Source: Oerskovia enterophila (GTDB lineage: Bacteria; Actinomycetota; Actinomycetes; Actinomycetales; Cellulomonadaceae). Taken from it: a DNA stretch of 64,000 bases. Position 1 is the stretch's first letter. Every line of letters starts with the position of its first letter. A program made the translations under genes and the position numbers. The stretch spans positions 124,001 to 188,000 of the forward strand of contig NZ_MAQA01000002.1 in assembly GCF_001692445.1 (NCBI RefSeq). Reading direction: 5' to 3'. This document shows positions 16,296 to 24,616 of the stretch, piece by piece. Below the pieces are notes generated by a model. That model made no database searches. It worked only from the letters and a program-made list of their open reading frames with translations, and was not told where the DNA came from.

Positions 16296-17528
16296 TCAGT
16301 GGGTGGTGCGAGGTGCGGTGCGGGCGGCGAGCGCGGACACGGCCGCCCGGTCGATCTTGCCCGGGCCTCGTCGCGGCAGGTCGTCCACGACGAGCAGGTA
16401 CCGCGGTGCGGCGGGCGGTCCCAGCGTAGTCGCGACCGCGTGCCGGGCCCGGGTCAGCAGCTCGGCGTCGGGCTCGCCCTCGGGGCCAGGAGTCGCACGG
16501 GGCGAGCCTCCGCGGGTCACGACCGCGACGACCGCCTGCCCCCACTCGGGGTCGGGGATCCCGACCACGCACACCTCGCCGATCCCGTCCTCGCCCGAGA
16601 GCGCACCGGCCAGCACGGCCTCGACCGCGGCCGGGGCGACGTTGACCCCGCCCGAGACCACGACGTCGTCGGCCCGGCCGTGGACCGTGAGCGAGCCGTC
16701 CGGGGAGAGCGAGCCCAGGTCGTTGGTGCGCAGCCAGCGCGAGCCGTCGGGGTCGCGCCGGAACACCTCGGCCGTGAGCGCCTCGTCACCGAGGTAGCCC
16801 GTCGCGAGGACGGGCCCGCCGATCTCGACGACACCCGCGTCCCCCGGAGGCAGGACCTGCCCGGACGAGCGCTCGACGACCCGTACCCGCACGCCCGCGA
16901 GCGGGACGCCGTCGTACACGCAGCCCCCGCAGGTCTCCGTCATCCCGTAGGTCGTCACGACCCTGGCCCCTGCCGCGCGGGCCCCGGCCAACAGCGCGGG
17001 CGGGGCCGCGGCCCCGCCGAGGAGGATCGCGTCGAACGAGCGCAGCGCGGCGAGCGCGGCCTCTCCGTCCGCGGTCCCCTGGGCGTGCACGAGGCGGTGG
17101 AGCTGGGTCGGGACGAGCGAGACGTAGCGCCGCTCGCCGTCCATGCGCGCGGCGTCCGCGGCGAAGCCCGCGGGCGAGAACGGGGCGTCGAGGTCGGCGG
17201 TCACGAGCGGGGTCCCGGCGACCACCGAGCGCAGGACCACCTGGAGCCCCGCGACGTGCGTCGGCGGCAGGGCGAGCAACCACTGCGCGTCCCCACCCAG
17301 ACGCTCGTGCGTGGCGCGCGCCGAGGAGACGAGCGCGCTCGCGCTCAGCGCGACCTCGCGAGGCAGACCGGTCGAGCCCGAGGTCTGCAGCACCAGGGCC
17401 GTGCCCTCGGGCAGCGGCCCGGTGAAGGCGAGCGGTGCCGGGGCGACCGCGGGACCGCGCCCTGCGAGGGCGTCGGCGACCGCCGCACGCAGGGCGAGGG
17501 CGTCGGAGGGACCATCGGCGCGTGACAT
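16296..17528 (-). CDS. menE: o-succinylbenzoate-CoA ligase MenE (AMP-binding)
   Basis: A 410-residue acyl-adenylate-forming enzyme that makes OSB-CoA for menaquinone synthesis. The P-loop-like motif LQTSGSTGLPR, the adenylate motif TTYGMTETCGG, the GRADDVVVSGG hinge and the terminal lysine in RRGPGKIDR are all present. It is shorter than typical 450-490-residue MenE because the N-terminal region is trimmed, as in other actinobacterial MenE. ATG 17528 lies six bases after a TACGCT box (minus strand, 17535-17540), suggesting leaderless translation. Followed by menA. Confidence 0.93.
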   Translation of the reverse strand: MSRADGPSDALALRAAVADALAGRGPAVAPAPLAFTGPLPEGTALVLQTSGSTGLPREVALSASALVSSARATHERLGGDAQWLLALPPTHVAGLQVVLRSVVAGTPLVTADLDAPFSPAGFAADAARMDGERRYVSLVPTQLHRLVHAQGTADGEAALAALRSFDAILLGGAAAPPALLAGARAAGARVVTTYGMTETCGGCVYDGVPLAGVRVRVVERSSGQVLPPGDAGVVEIGGPVLATGYLGDEALTAEVFRRDPDGSRWLRTNDLGSLSPDGSLTVHGRADDVVVSGGVNVAPAAVEAVLAGALSGEDGIGEVCVVGIPDPEWGQAVVAVVTRGGSPRATPGPEGEPDAELLTRARHAVATTLGPPAAPRYLLVVDDLPRRGPGKIDRAAVSALAARTAPRTTH

Positions 17529-17540
17529 CCGTCCAGCGTA
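17529..17540 (-). promoter_or_regulatory. menE leaderless promoter -10 region
   Basis: On the minus strand TACGCT is followed by GGACGG and then directly by the menE ATG. The same TACGCTGGAC string stands before menF (28628-28640). A TANNNT hexamer six or seven bases before the start is the usual actinobacterial leaderless pattern. Confidence 0.6.
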
Positions 17541-17599
17541 GATCGGGTCGTAGGGTGACGAGGGACCGTGGACCGGAGCAGGGCGAAGGGCAGGGAACC

Positions 17600-18673
17600 G
17601 TGACGGCAAGGACGCCAGGGCAGGTCGGACGGAGCCTCGGGCGGGCTGGGGCGCTGATGGTGGGCGTGCTCGTGCTCGCGGCGTGCAGCGGGGGGCCCGC
17701 GGACGCCCCGACCAGCACCGTCCCGGCAACCGTTGAGTCGGACAAGGCGGGCCCACCCGACCCCGCGGTCCCTCCGGCCTGGCCGCTCACCGGTGTCCCC
17801 TCCGACGCGGTCGACGACCGTCCTGCGCTCGCCGTCAAGATCGAGAACCTGCCGCAGGCGCGCCCCCAGACGGGCCTCGAGCAGGCCGACATGGTGTGGG
17901 AGGAGGTGGTCGAGGGCGGCATCACGCGGTTCGTGGCGGTCTACCACTCGCAGTCCCCGGAGATGGTCGGTCCCGTCCGCTCGGTGCGTCCCATGGACCC
18001 GGCCATCGTCGGGCCGACGCGCGGCGTGCTCGCCTTCAGCGGTGGGCAGCCCCCGTTCGTGGAAGCCGTCCGAGATGCCGGTATCCAGACGATCGTGCAC
18101 GACGAGGGCGACGACGGGTTCTTCCTCAAGAAGGGCAAGCGCGCCCCGCACAACCTGTTCGGGACGCCGGCCGACTTCTGGGCGCAGGCCGACGGCGACC
18201 GCACGGCGCCCCCGACCCAGCTCCGGCACGTCCGGGTCCCGGGTCAGGGCACCGCGACCACGACGGGTGCACCGTTGAGCCTGCTCGACGTGACCCTCAC
18301 GTTCGCGAGCAGGGCCCAGTGGGTCTGGGACGCCGAGCAGGCGGCCTTCCTGCGCAACGAGGGGACCACGCCGGCCGTGTCGTCCGACGGCACGCGGCTC
18401 TCGGCGCAGAACGTCGTGGTGCTCGGCGTCGAGGTCCGCGACACGCAGTTCAAGGACCCGGCCGGGACGGCCGTGCCGGAGACGCTGCTGGTGGGCTCGG
18501 GCGAGGGGCTCGTGGCCAGCGGTGGGAAGCACGTCGCCGTGACGTGGTCGCAGGGTTCGGTCGACGAGCCGCTCGTCCTCACGGGGCCCGACGGCGAGCC
18601 GATCCTCCTCGAGCAGGGCGTCACCTGGGTCGAGCTCGTCCCGCGCGCGGGCGGGAGCTGGACGGTCAGCTGA
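17600..18673 (+). CDS. DUF3048 domain lipoprotein
   Basis: A 357-residue secreted lipoprotein: the signal peptide ends at VLVLAAC (C29), and after a short Thr/Pro-rich linker comes a full DUF3048 (YerB-like) domain with PALAVKIENLPQARPQTGLEQADMV-type sequence and the GPVRSVRPMD motif. Function is unknown. GTG 17600 has AGGGA a few bases upstream. It is divergent from menE, and its stop overlaps the convergent hydrolase: TCAGCTGA at 18666-18673 is a palindrome containing both stop codons. Confidence 0.9.
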   Translation: MTARTPGQVGRSLGRAGALMVGVLVLAACSGGPADAPTSTVPATVESDKAGPPDPAVPPAWPLTGVPSDAVDDRPALAVKIENLPQARPQTGLEQADMVWEEVVEGGITRFVAVYHSQSPEMVGPVRSVRPMDPAIVGPTRGVLAFSGGQPPFVEAVRDAGIQTIVHDEGDDGFFLKKGKRAPHNLFGTPADFWAQADGDRTAPPTQLRHVRVPGQGTATTTGAPLSLLDVTLTFASRAQWVWDAEQAAFLRNEGTTPAVSSDGTRLSAQNVVVLGVEVRDTQFKDPAGTAVPETLLVGSGEGLVASGGKHVAVTWSQGSVDEPLVLTGPDGEPILLEQGVTWVELVPRAGGSWTVS

Positions 18674-19337
18674 CTGCGGGTCGCCCGGTCGCCGAGCCGG
18701 TGAGCGTCCACCCGTCGAGCACCGACTCGAGCACCGCGAGCCGGTCGAAGCCGCCGCGCGCGAGGAAGTGCCCGGCGCCGTCGACCACGATCAGGTCGGC
18801 GTCGAGGCCCCGGGCGAGGTCCTCGGTCAGCCGCCGGGGGACCACCGGGTCGTCGTCGGCGCTCACGACGAGCCGACGCGCGGTGCGGGCAGCGATCCCC
18901 GCCGGGTCGGTCTCGCGGGCGACGAAGTGGTCGACCTCGGGGATGCCGGGGACCTGCTCCACGAAGCCGGCCACGAGCGCGAGACCGCCGAGCCGCCAGT
19001 CGTCGTCGCGGGCGGCGAGGTGCTGGAGGATGCTGACGCAGCCGAGGCTGTGACCCACCAGGACGGTGCGCTCGTCGATCGCCCCGACCACCTCGGCCAG
19101 CCGCGAGAGCCACGTGTCGAGGTCGGGCGCCTGCGAGTCGGGCAGGTCCGGGACCACGACCTCGATCCCGTACGGCGTGTAGCGCTCCTGGAGCGCACCG
19201 AACCAGTGGCTGACGGCCGTGGCGCCCAGGCCGTGCACCACCACGATCCTGGTCGCCGGGGGAGTCGGGCTCGTGCCGGCGGCCGGTTCCTGGACGGTCG
19301 GGTGCGTGGCGGCAGCGGCGTCGGTGCGATGAGTCAT
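18666..19337 (-). CDS. serine hydrolase, RBBP9/YdeN-type alpha/beta fold
   Basis: A 223-residue alpha/beta hydrolase. The oxyanion strand IVVVHGLGAT is followed by the nucleophile elbow GHSLG (S97), an aspartate in SADDDPVV and a histidine in GAGHFL, giving a full catalytic triad. The order and spacing suit the small PF06821 serine hydrolases. I considered the missing menaquinone hydrolase-lyase MenH, but the elbow and N-terminal motifs do not look like MenH. The first 28 residues are a disordered lead. Convergent with the DUF3048 gene. Confidence 0.87.
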   Translation of the reverse strand: MTHRTDAAAATHPTVQEPAAGTSPTPPATRIVVVHGLGATAVSHWFGALQERYTPYGIEVVVPDLPDSQAPDLDTWLSRLAEVVGAIDERTVLVGHSLGCVSILQHLAARDDDWRLGGLALVAGFVEQVPGIPEVDHFVARETDPAGIAARTARRLVVSADDDPVVPRRLTEDLARGLDADLIVVDGAGHFLARGGFDRLAVLESVLDGWTLTGSATGRPAVS

Positions 19338-19511
19338 GCCCTGAGCAACGCCGCAGGTCGGAGCGATGTTCCGGACGGATCGAGGAGGATGCCGCGTGGC
19401 CCCTCCTCCTCGGGGAGGACGGCCCGCTCACCCCTGAGGTGGACCGGCGGGTGCGCAGGTCGAGCCGCTGGACCGATGTGCCTGCACCCCTCCCCACGGG
19501 AACGTAGAGGC

Positions 19512-19760
19512 ATGGCAACGATCAACCCCACCCAGAGCCCGTTCGAGCCCACGTCCACGGTCACCCCGTTCCCGCCCTCGATCGCCCCTGCCCGGCCCGT
19601 GCTGCGTGCCGAGGAGGACGACGACGAGGACGGCGCGCGTCCGGCCGGGTCGATCGGACCCGTCGTCGCGTCGATCGTCCTGCTGTTCGGCCTGGCCGTC
19701 ACCGCGGCATTCGCCGGCCGTGGGATCGTCGGGCTGCTCAGCGGCTTCATCACGGGCTGA
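19512..19760 (+). CDS. small single-pass membrane protein, unknown
   Basis: An 82-residue protein I do not recognise. The first 50 residues are Pro/Thr-rich with an acidic patch (AEEDDDEDG), then one C-terminal helix (SIGPVVASIVLLFGLAVTAAFAG) and a short end GLLSGFITG. It has its own upstream region of 174 bases shared with the divergent hydrolase. ATG 19512 follows TAGAGG closely; a -10-like or weak ribosome site could both be read there. Codon third positions are strongly GC, supporting a real gene. Confidence 0.7.
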   Translation: MATINPTQSPFEPTSTVTPFPPSIAPARPVLRAEEDDDEDGARPAGSIGPVVASIVLLFGLAVTAAFAGRGIVGLLSGFITG

Positions 19761-19809
19761 CGCGGCGCACAGCGCGCCCCGCCGGCACCGGTCAGACCGC
19801 CGGCACCCG

Positions 19810-20775
19810 TCAGAAGTAGTACGGGAAGTCGTCCCACTGCGGGTCGCGGCGCTCGAGGAACGCGTCGCGCCCCTCGACGGCCTCGTCCGTCATGTACGCG
19901 AGCCGCGTGGCCTCCCCTGCGAAGACCTGCTGGCCCGCCAGCCCGTCGTCGGCCAGGTTGAACGCGAACTTGAGCATGCGGATCGCCTGGGGCGACTTGG
20001 TCGCGATGATCCGCGCGTGCTCGAGCGCGAGCCTCTCGAGGTCGGCGTGGTCCGCGACCTCGTTCACGGCGCCCCACTCGTAGGCGTCCTGGGCCGAGTA
20101 CTCGCGGGCGAGGAAGAAGACCTCACGGGCACGCTTCTGCCCGACCTGCCGGGCGAAGAGCGCCGATCCGTAGCCCGCGTCGAACGAGCCCACGTTGGCG
20201 TCGGTCTGCTTGAACCGCGCGTGCTCGCGGCTCGCGATCGACAGGTCCGCGACCACGTGAAGCGAGTGCCCGCCCCCGGCGGCCCACCCGTTGACCACGG
20301 CGATGACGACCTTGGGCATGGTCCGGATGAGGCGCTGGACCTCGAGGATGTGGAGCCGCCCGGCCTTGGCGGGGTCGATCGCGTCGGCCGTCTGGGCGTC
20401 CTCGCTCGTCGTGTACCGGTAGCCGTCGCGCCCGCGGATGCGCTGGTCGCCCCCCGAGCAGAACGCCCAGCCGCCGTCCTTGGCCGAGGGGCCGTTGCCC
20501 GTGAGCAGGACCGTCCCGACGTCGGAGGTCATGCGCGCGTGGTCGAGCACCCGGTAGAGCTCGTCGACCGTGTGGGGGCGGAACGCGTTGCGGACCTCGG
20601 GCCGGTCGAACGCGACGCGGACGACCGGGAGGTCGCGCTCGCGCGTCTCACCGTCGACCAGGCCGCGTTCGACGCCACGGTGGTAGGTGATGTCGGTGAG
20701 TCCCTCGAAGCCGGCGACGGTGCGCCAGGCCTGGGGATCGAACGTCTCGGACACCTGTGCGGGGATGCTGCTCAC
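19810..20775 (-). CDS. menB: 1,4-dihydroxy-2-naphthoyl-CoA synthase MenB
   Basis: A 321-residue crotonase-fold enzyme that closes the second ring of menaquinone. The oxyanion region WAFCSGGDQRIRGRDGY and the GYGSALFARQVG segment are diagnostic, and the C-terminus carries the FAGEATRLAYMTDEA motif. The start is uncertain: GTG 20775 lies seven bases after a TAGGGT box and fits leaderless reading, whereas GTG 20784 would overlap that box and add three residues. I chose 20775. It is transcribed away from the TetR region, alone. Confidence 0.93.
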   Translation of the reverse strand: MSSIPAQVSETFDPQAWRTVAGFEGLTDITYHRGVERGLVDGETRERDLPVVRVAFDRPEVRNAFRPHTVDELYRVLDHARMTSDVGTVLLTGNGPSAKDGGWAFCSGGDQRIRGRDGYRYTTSEDAQTADAIDPAKAGRLHILEVQRLIRTMPKVVIAVVNGWAAGGGHSLHVVADLSIASREHARFKQTDANVGSFDAGYGSALFARQVGQKRAREVFFLAREYSAQDAYEWGAVNEVADHADLERLALEHARIIATKSPQAIRMLKFAFNLADDGLAGQQVFAGEATRLAYMTDEAVEGRDAFLERRDPQWDDFPYYF

Positions 20776-20829
20776 GACGGCCACCCTAGCCGCCCGTGAG
20801 TCGTCGACCGTCGGTGTGGCCTACGGTGT

Positions 20830-20970
20830 GTGGGTGGGATCGGCGAGATCTTGACGGCAGTGCTCGCGATCGTGTACTTCGGTGAAGCCACGTCTGTGCT
20901 CAAGATCCTGCCGCTGGTCCCCGCCGTACGCGGGACCGACGGCCTCAACCTGTCCGGAGGAAGTCACTGA
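20830..20970 (+). CDS. 46-residue hydrophobic protein coupled to tetR
   Basis: A short reading frame from GTG 20830 to a TGA whose last base is the first base of the tetR ATG (TGATG). The product starts VGGIGEILTAVLAIVYFG, has one likely membrane helix, and ends LNLSGGSH; the GGAGG that would serve tetR lies within its 3' end. It is not similar to anything I know. Tight overlap and GC-rich third positions argue it is translated; alternative upstream starts cannot be excluded. Confidence 0.5.
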   Translation: MGGIGEILTAVLAIVYFGEATSVLKILPLVPAVRGTDGLNLSGGSH

Positions 20971-21578
20971 TGGCTCCAGAGTCCGAGAAGCACGTCCCCC
21001 GCAGGCAGGCCCGCGGCACCCAGCGACGCGACCGCATCGTCTCGGCCGCGGCCGAGCTCATCCTGCGGGACGGCCCCGCGGCCGTGACGCACCGTTCGGT
21101 GGCCGCTCAGGCCGACGTCCCGCTCGCCGCGACGACCTACTACTTCACGGGGCTCGACGACCTGCTCGGTGCGGCGGGCGAGCAGATCGTCCGTGGCTGG
21201 GCCGAGCGGGCCCAGGCGATCGGCCACTCGGTGACCGAGCTGGTCGCCGAGGGCGGCGTCGAGACCCTGAGCACGCGCTCGCGTGCCCTGCTGCTCGTCG
21301 ACGCGGTGCTGCCCCCGGGGGACCACGGCGAGCTCCTCGGCTTCTACGAGCACGTCGTGAGCGCGGGGCGCAGCCCCGTCCTGGCCGCCGCGTTCGCGCA
21401 GGGACGGGGGGAGCTCGACGTCGTGATCGACGAGCTGCTCGCCCAGCTCGGCGCGCGGTTCTCCGCGGTCCTGCTGATCGCGGTGGTGGACGGCGCCGCG
21501 GTGACCGCGCTGTGCGAGGGCCGTGCCGTGCGCGACCTCGCGGTCGAGTGCGTGACCGAGCTGCTCGGGGGAGCCTGA
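20970..21578 (+). CDS. TetR family transcriptional regulator
   Basis: A 202-residue repressor with an N-terminal TetR helix-turn-helix (about residues 15-65), including THRSVAAQADVPLAATTYYF and the following DDLLGAAGEQ helix. The C-terminal ligand domain resembles the TetR_C group seen with drug or lipid regulators, with no obvious ligand clue. GGAGG precedes ATG 20970. No transporter or enzyme is paired with it here except the 46-residue frame that overlaps its start; the next gene, menC, is 109 bases away. Confidence 0.9.
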   Translation: MAPESEKHVPRRQARGTQRRDRIVSAAAELILRDGPAAVTHRSVAAQADVPLAATTYYFTGLDDLLGAAGEQIVRGWAERAQAIGHSVTELVAEGGVETLSTRSRALLLVDAVLPPGDHGELLGFYEHVVSAGRSPVLAAAFAQGRGELDVVIDELLAQLGARFSAVLLIAVVDGAAVTALCEGRAVRDLAVECVTELLGGA

Positions 21579-21687
21579 CCCGTCCGCCCGCGGTCGGGCC
21601 CCAGGCCTGACGGGCCTCCGTCGCTCCGGCGCCTCCGTGGCCCTGGGGCACCATCGGACGGCCCGGGCCGGCCTCCGGAGATAACCT

Positions 21688-22689
21688 GTGACCGTGCCCC
21701 CCACACCTCCCCTCCCGCCGGTCGTCGCCTGGTCCACGCCCCTGCGCACCCGATTCCGGGGCCTGGACGTCCGGGACGGGCTGCTCGTGCGAGGAGAGGC
21801 CGGGTGGGCCGAGTTCTCGCCCTTCTGGGAGTACGACGACGCCGAGTCCGCCGCGTGGTTGCGTGCGGCCCGGGAGGCCGCGCACCTCGGGTGGCCCGCG
21901 CCGGTGCGGTCGAGCGTGCCTGTCAACGTCACGGTGCCCGCGACCGACCCGCAGCGCGCGCACGGGATCGTCCTGGCGTCCGACGGCTGCCGGACCGCCA
22001 AGGTCAAGGTCGCCCAGCGAGGCCCCGACGGTCGGGTCGAGCCCGTCGACCACGAGCTCGCGCGACTCGAGGCCGTCCGCGACGCGCTCGGCCCGGGCGG
22101 CCGGATCCGCGTCGACGCCAACGGTGCCTGGACGCTCGACGAGGCCCTGCACCGGATCCCGCTCCTCGACCGGGCGGCCGGCGGCCTCGAGTACGTCGAG
22201 CAGCCCTGCGCGAGCGTCCCCGAGCTCGCGGCCGTGCGGCGTGCGGTCTCCGTCCCGGTCGCGGCCGACGAGTCGATCCGCCGTGCCGAGGACCCCTTCG
22301 AGGTCCTGCGTGCCGAGGCCGCGGACGTCGTGGTCCTCAAGGTCCAGCCTCTCGGAGGGGTCAGGGCCTGCCTCGACCTCGCCGAGCAGGTCGGCCTCCC
22401 CGTCGTCGTGTCCTCGGCCCTCGAGAGCTCGGTGGGCCTCGCGGCGGGCCTCGCGCTCGCGGCCGCCCTGCCGGACCTGCCGTACGCGTGCGGCCTCGCG
22501 ACGTCCCAGCTCCTGGCCCACGACGTGGTCGACGAGCCGCTCCTGCCCGTGGGCGGGGAGATCGCCGTACGGCGCCCCGAGCCGTCGACCCGGGCGCTCG
22601 CCCGCGCCGTTGCCGACCCTGCCACCGGGGCGCGGTGGACCGCTCGGTACGAGCGCGTCGGCGCCCTCCTCGACGGAGCGGCAGCGTGA
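21688..22689 (+). CDS. menC: o-succinylbenzoate synthase MenC
   Basis: A 333-residue enolase-superfamily enzyme that dehydrates SHCHC to OSB. Catalytic lysine motif KVKV sits near residue 105, followed by magnesium ligands in RIRVDANGAWT, EYVEQP and VAADESI, and the second lysine in VVVLKVQP. Actinobacterial MenC is shorter than the divergent amino-acid-racemase-like enzymes, as here. GTG 21688 has GGAG seven bases upstream; GTG 21694 lies six bases after TAACCT and could instead be used from a leaderless mRNA. Its stop overlaps menD by four bases. Confidence 0.94.
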   Translation: MTVPPTPPLPPVVAWSTPLRTRFRGLDVRDGLLVRGEAGWAEFSPFWEYDDAESAAWLRAAREAAHLGWPAPVRSSVPVNVTVPATDPQRAHGIVLASDGCRTAKVKVAQRGPDGRVEPVDHELARLEAVRDALGPGGRIRVDANGAWTLDEALHRIPLLDRAAGGLEYVEQPCASVPELAAVRRAVSVPVAADESIRRAEDPFEVLRAEAADVVVLKVQPLGGVRACLDLAEQVGLPVVVSSALESSVGLAAGLALAAALPDLPYACGLATSQLLAHDVVDEPLLPVGGEIAVRRPEPSTRALARAVADPATGARWTARYERVGALLDGAAA

Positions 22690-24503
22690 GCGGCGACCGC
22701 CCTGTCCTCCCGCCCTCCCTGGCTGCGGCCCGGCAGATCGTCGAGGGCCTGGTCGCCGACGGGGTGACGGACGTGGTGCTGTCCCCCGGATCGCGCAGCG
22801 CGGCGCTCGCGTACGCGCTCGCCGCGGCCGACGCTGCCGGACGGCTGACCCTCCACGTGCGGATCGACGAGCGCACCGCGGCCTTCCTCGCGCTCGGCCT
22901 CTCGCGCGGCTCCGCGATCACCGAGGGTCCGGACCGCCTGCGCCCCGTGGCCGTGGTCACGACGTCGGGCACCGCGGCCGCCAACCTGCACCCCGCGGTG
23001 CTCGAGGCCCACCACACCGGGGTGCCTCTCGTCCTGGTCACGGCCGACCGCCCGCACGAGCTGCGCGGCACCGGTGCCAACCAGACGACCGACCAGGTGG
23101 GTCTCTACGGGAGAGCGGTGCGCCACACGGTCGACGTCCCGGCCCCCGACGGTCGCCCGGGCGAGGCCCGCGACCTACGCTCCGTCCTGGTGCGGGCGCT
23201 CGCGGCCGCGCGCGGGACCCGCTCGCGGTACCCCGGCCCGGTCCACCTGAACGTCGCGTTCCGCGAGCCCCTCGCGCCCCCCGCGGAGCTCGCAGCGCTG
23301 CTGTCGGCAGGGCCGGGGGAGGTGCCGGGCGAGACCCGGGCCGACGCGCTCCGGACGTTCGTCGGGGAGGTGAGCGACGTCGTCGGGCCGTACCCGCTCG
23401 ATCCCGGCCCCGCGACCGTGCTCGTCGCCGGGGACGGGGCAGGGGACGACGCGCGGCGCCTCGCCGAGGCGCGCGGCTGGCCGCTGCTCGCCGAGGCCTC
23501 GTCCGGGGCCGCGGCCGGGACGCACGCGGTCGCGGCGCACCGGCTCGTCCTGGGCGTGCTCGGCGGTCGTGTCGAGCGCGTCGTCGTCATGGGCCGCCCG
23601 ACGCTCTCGCGGCCCGTCCAGCAGCTCCTCGCGCGCGAGGACGTCGAGGTGCTCGTGGTCGCGCCCGGCGCAGCGCCCTGGCCCGACGCCGCCCGCGCGG
23701 CGGACGTCGTCCTGCCCGGCGTCCCGGCCGGGTGGTGGACCGAGCACGCGGGTGACCGTGCCTGGCTCGACGCGTGGCGCGGCGCGGGCGAGGCGGCGCG
23801 CAAGGTCGTCGCCGCGAGCGCCGCGGCCCCCGGCCCGACGACGGCGCTCGCCGTGGCAGCGGCCGTCGCCGAGGCGAGCGGGCCGGGAGACGTGCTCGTG
23901 GTCGGCTCGAGCAACCCCGTGCGTGACCTGGACCTGGTCGCCGACTGGGGAGCCTCGCCGCTCGTGCTGGCCAACCGGGGCCTCGCGGGCATCGACGGGA
24001 CGGTCTCGACCGCGACCGGCGTCGCCCACGTCGCGGCGCGCTCGGGGCGTCGCACGCGCGCGCTCGTCGGCGACCTCACGTTCCTGCACGACGCGGGCGG
24101 GCTCCTGCGGGGGCCCCTCGAACCGGCCGCGGACCTCCAGGTCGTCGTCGTCAACGACGACGGCGGCTCGATCTTCGCGACCCTCGAGTACGGGGCGCTC
24201 GCCGAGCAGGAACCGTCGACGAGCCGTGCGTTCGAGCGGGTCTTCGCGACGCCGCACGGGGCCGACCTCGCGGCGCTGTGCGCGGGATACGGCGTGCGGC
24301 ACCGGCTCCTGACCGACGTCGAGGGGCTGCGCGAGGCGCTCGCGGGACGGCCCCGGGGCGTCGAGGTGCTCGAGGTCCGCGTCGGGCGCGGTGCGCGCCG
24401 GACCGAGGGCTCCCGTCTCGCTGCCGACGTGCGGGACGCGGTCCTGCGGGCCGTGCCGCCGGAGCTCCTGCCGGGTGGCGCGGCGCCGTCCGAGGGCGCC
24501 TGA
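22686..24503 (+). CDS. menD: SEPHCHC synthase MenD (thiamine diphosphate enzyme)
   Basis: A 605-residue ThDP enzyme that joins 2-oxoglutarate to isochorismate, the first committed menaquinone step. The N-terminal domain shows SPGSRSAALAYAL and the catalytic glutamate in RIDERTAAFLALG; TTSGTAAANLHPAV follows. The C-terminal ThDP-binding segment reads VGDLTFLHDAGGLL with NDDGGSIF. GTG 22686 overlaps the menC stop, so menC and menD are translationally coupled. It uses the product of menF (27215-28627). Confidence 0.95.
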   Translation: MSGDRPVLPPSLAAARQIVEGLVADGVTDVVLSPGSRSAALAYALAAADAAGRLTLHVRIDERTAAFLALGLSRGSAITEGPDRLRPVAVVTTSGTAAANLHPAVLEAHHTGVPLVLVTADRPHELRGTGANQTTDQVGLYGRAVRHTVDVPAPDGRPGEARDLRSVLVRALAAARGTRSRYPGPVHLNVAFREPLAPPAELAALLSAGPGEVPGETRADALRTFVGEVSDVVGPYPLDPGPATVLVAGDGAGDDARRLAEARGWPLLAEASSGAAAGTHAVAAHRLVLGVLGGRVERVVVMGRPTLSRPVQQLLAREDVEVLVVAPGAAPWPDAARAADVVLPGVPAGWWTEHAGDRAWLDAWRGAGEAARKVVAASAAAPGPTTALAVAAAVAEASGPGDVLVVGSSNPVRDLDLVADWGASPLVLANRGLAGIDGTVSTATGVAHVAARSGRRTRALVGDLTFLHDAGGLLRGPLEPAADLQVVVVNDDGGSIFATLEYGALAEQEPSTSRAFERVFATPHGADLAALCAGYGVRHRLLTDVEGLREALAGRPRGVEVLEVRVGRGARRTEGSRLAADVRDAVLRAVPPELLPGGAAPSEGA

Positions 24504-24616
24504 GAGGTCTCCCAGCCGTCGTCAGGAACTCGCAGCGAACTCACAGGAACGTTCAAGCAGTGTTTCAGCGCCCGGGTGTGAAGTAGTCCTCAGACAGAAC
24601 GAGGAGGGAACACCCC

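Noticed and set aside
18666-19337. Serine hydrolase as the missing MenH
   Set aside because: The nucleophile elbow GHSLG and the overall short fold match RBBP9/YdeN-type hydrolases, and MenH-specific motifs are absent.
24525-24560. Repeated CAGGAAC before the HtrA gene as a SigE-type promoter
   Set aside because: The spacing from either GGAAC to a following GTT does not fit the stress-sigma consensus.
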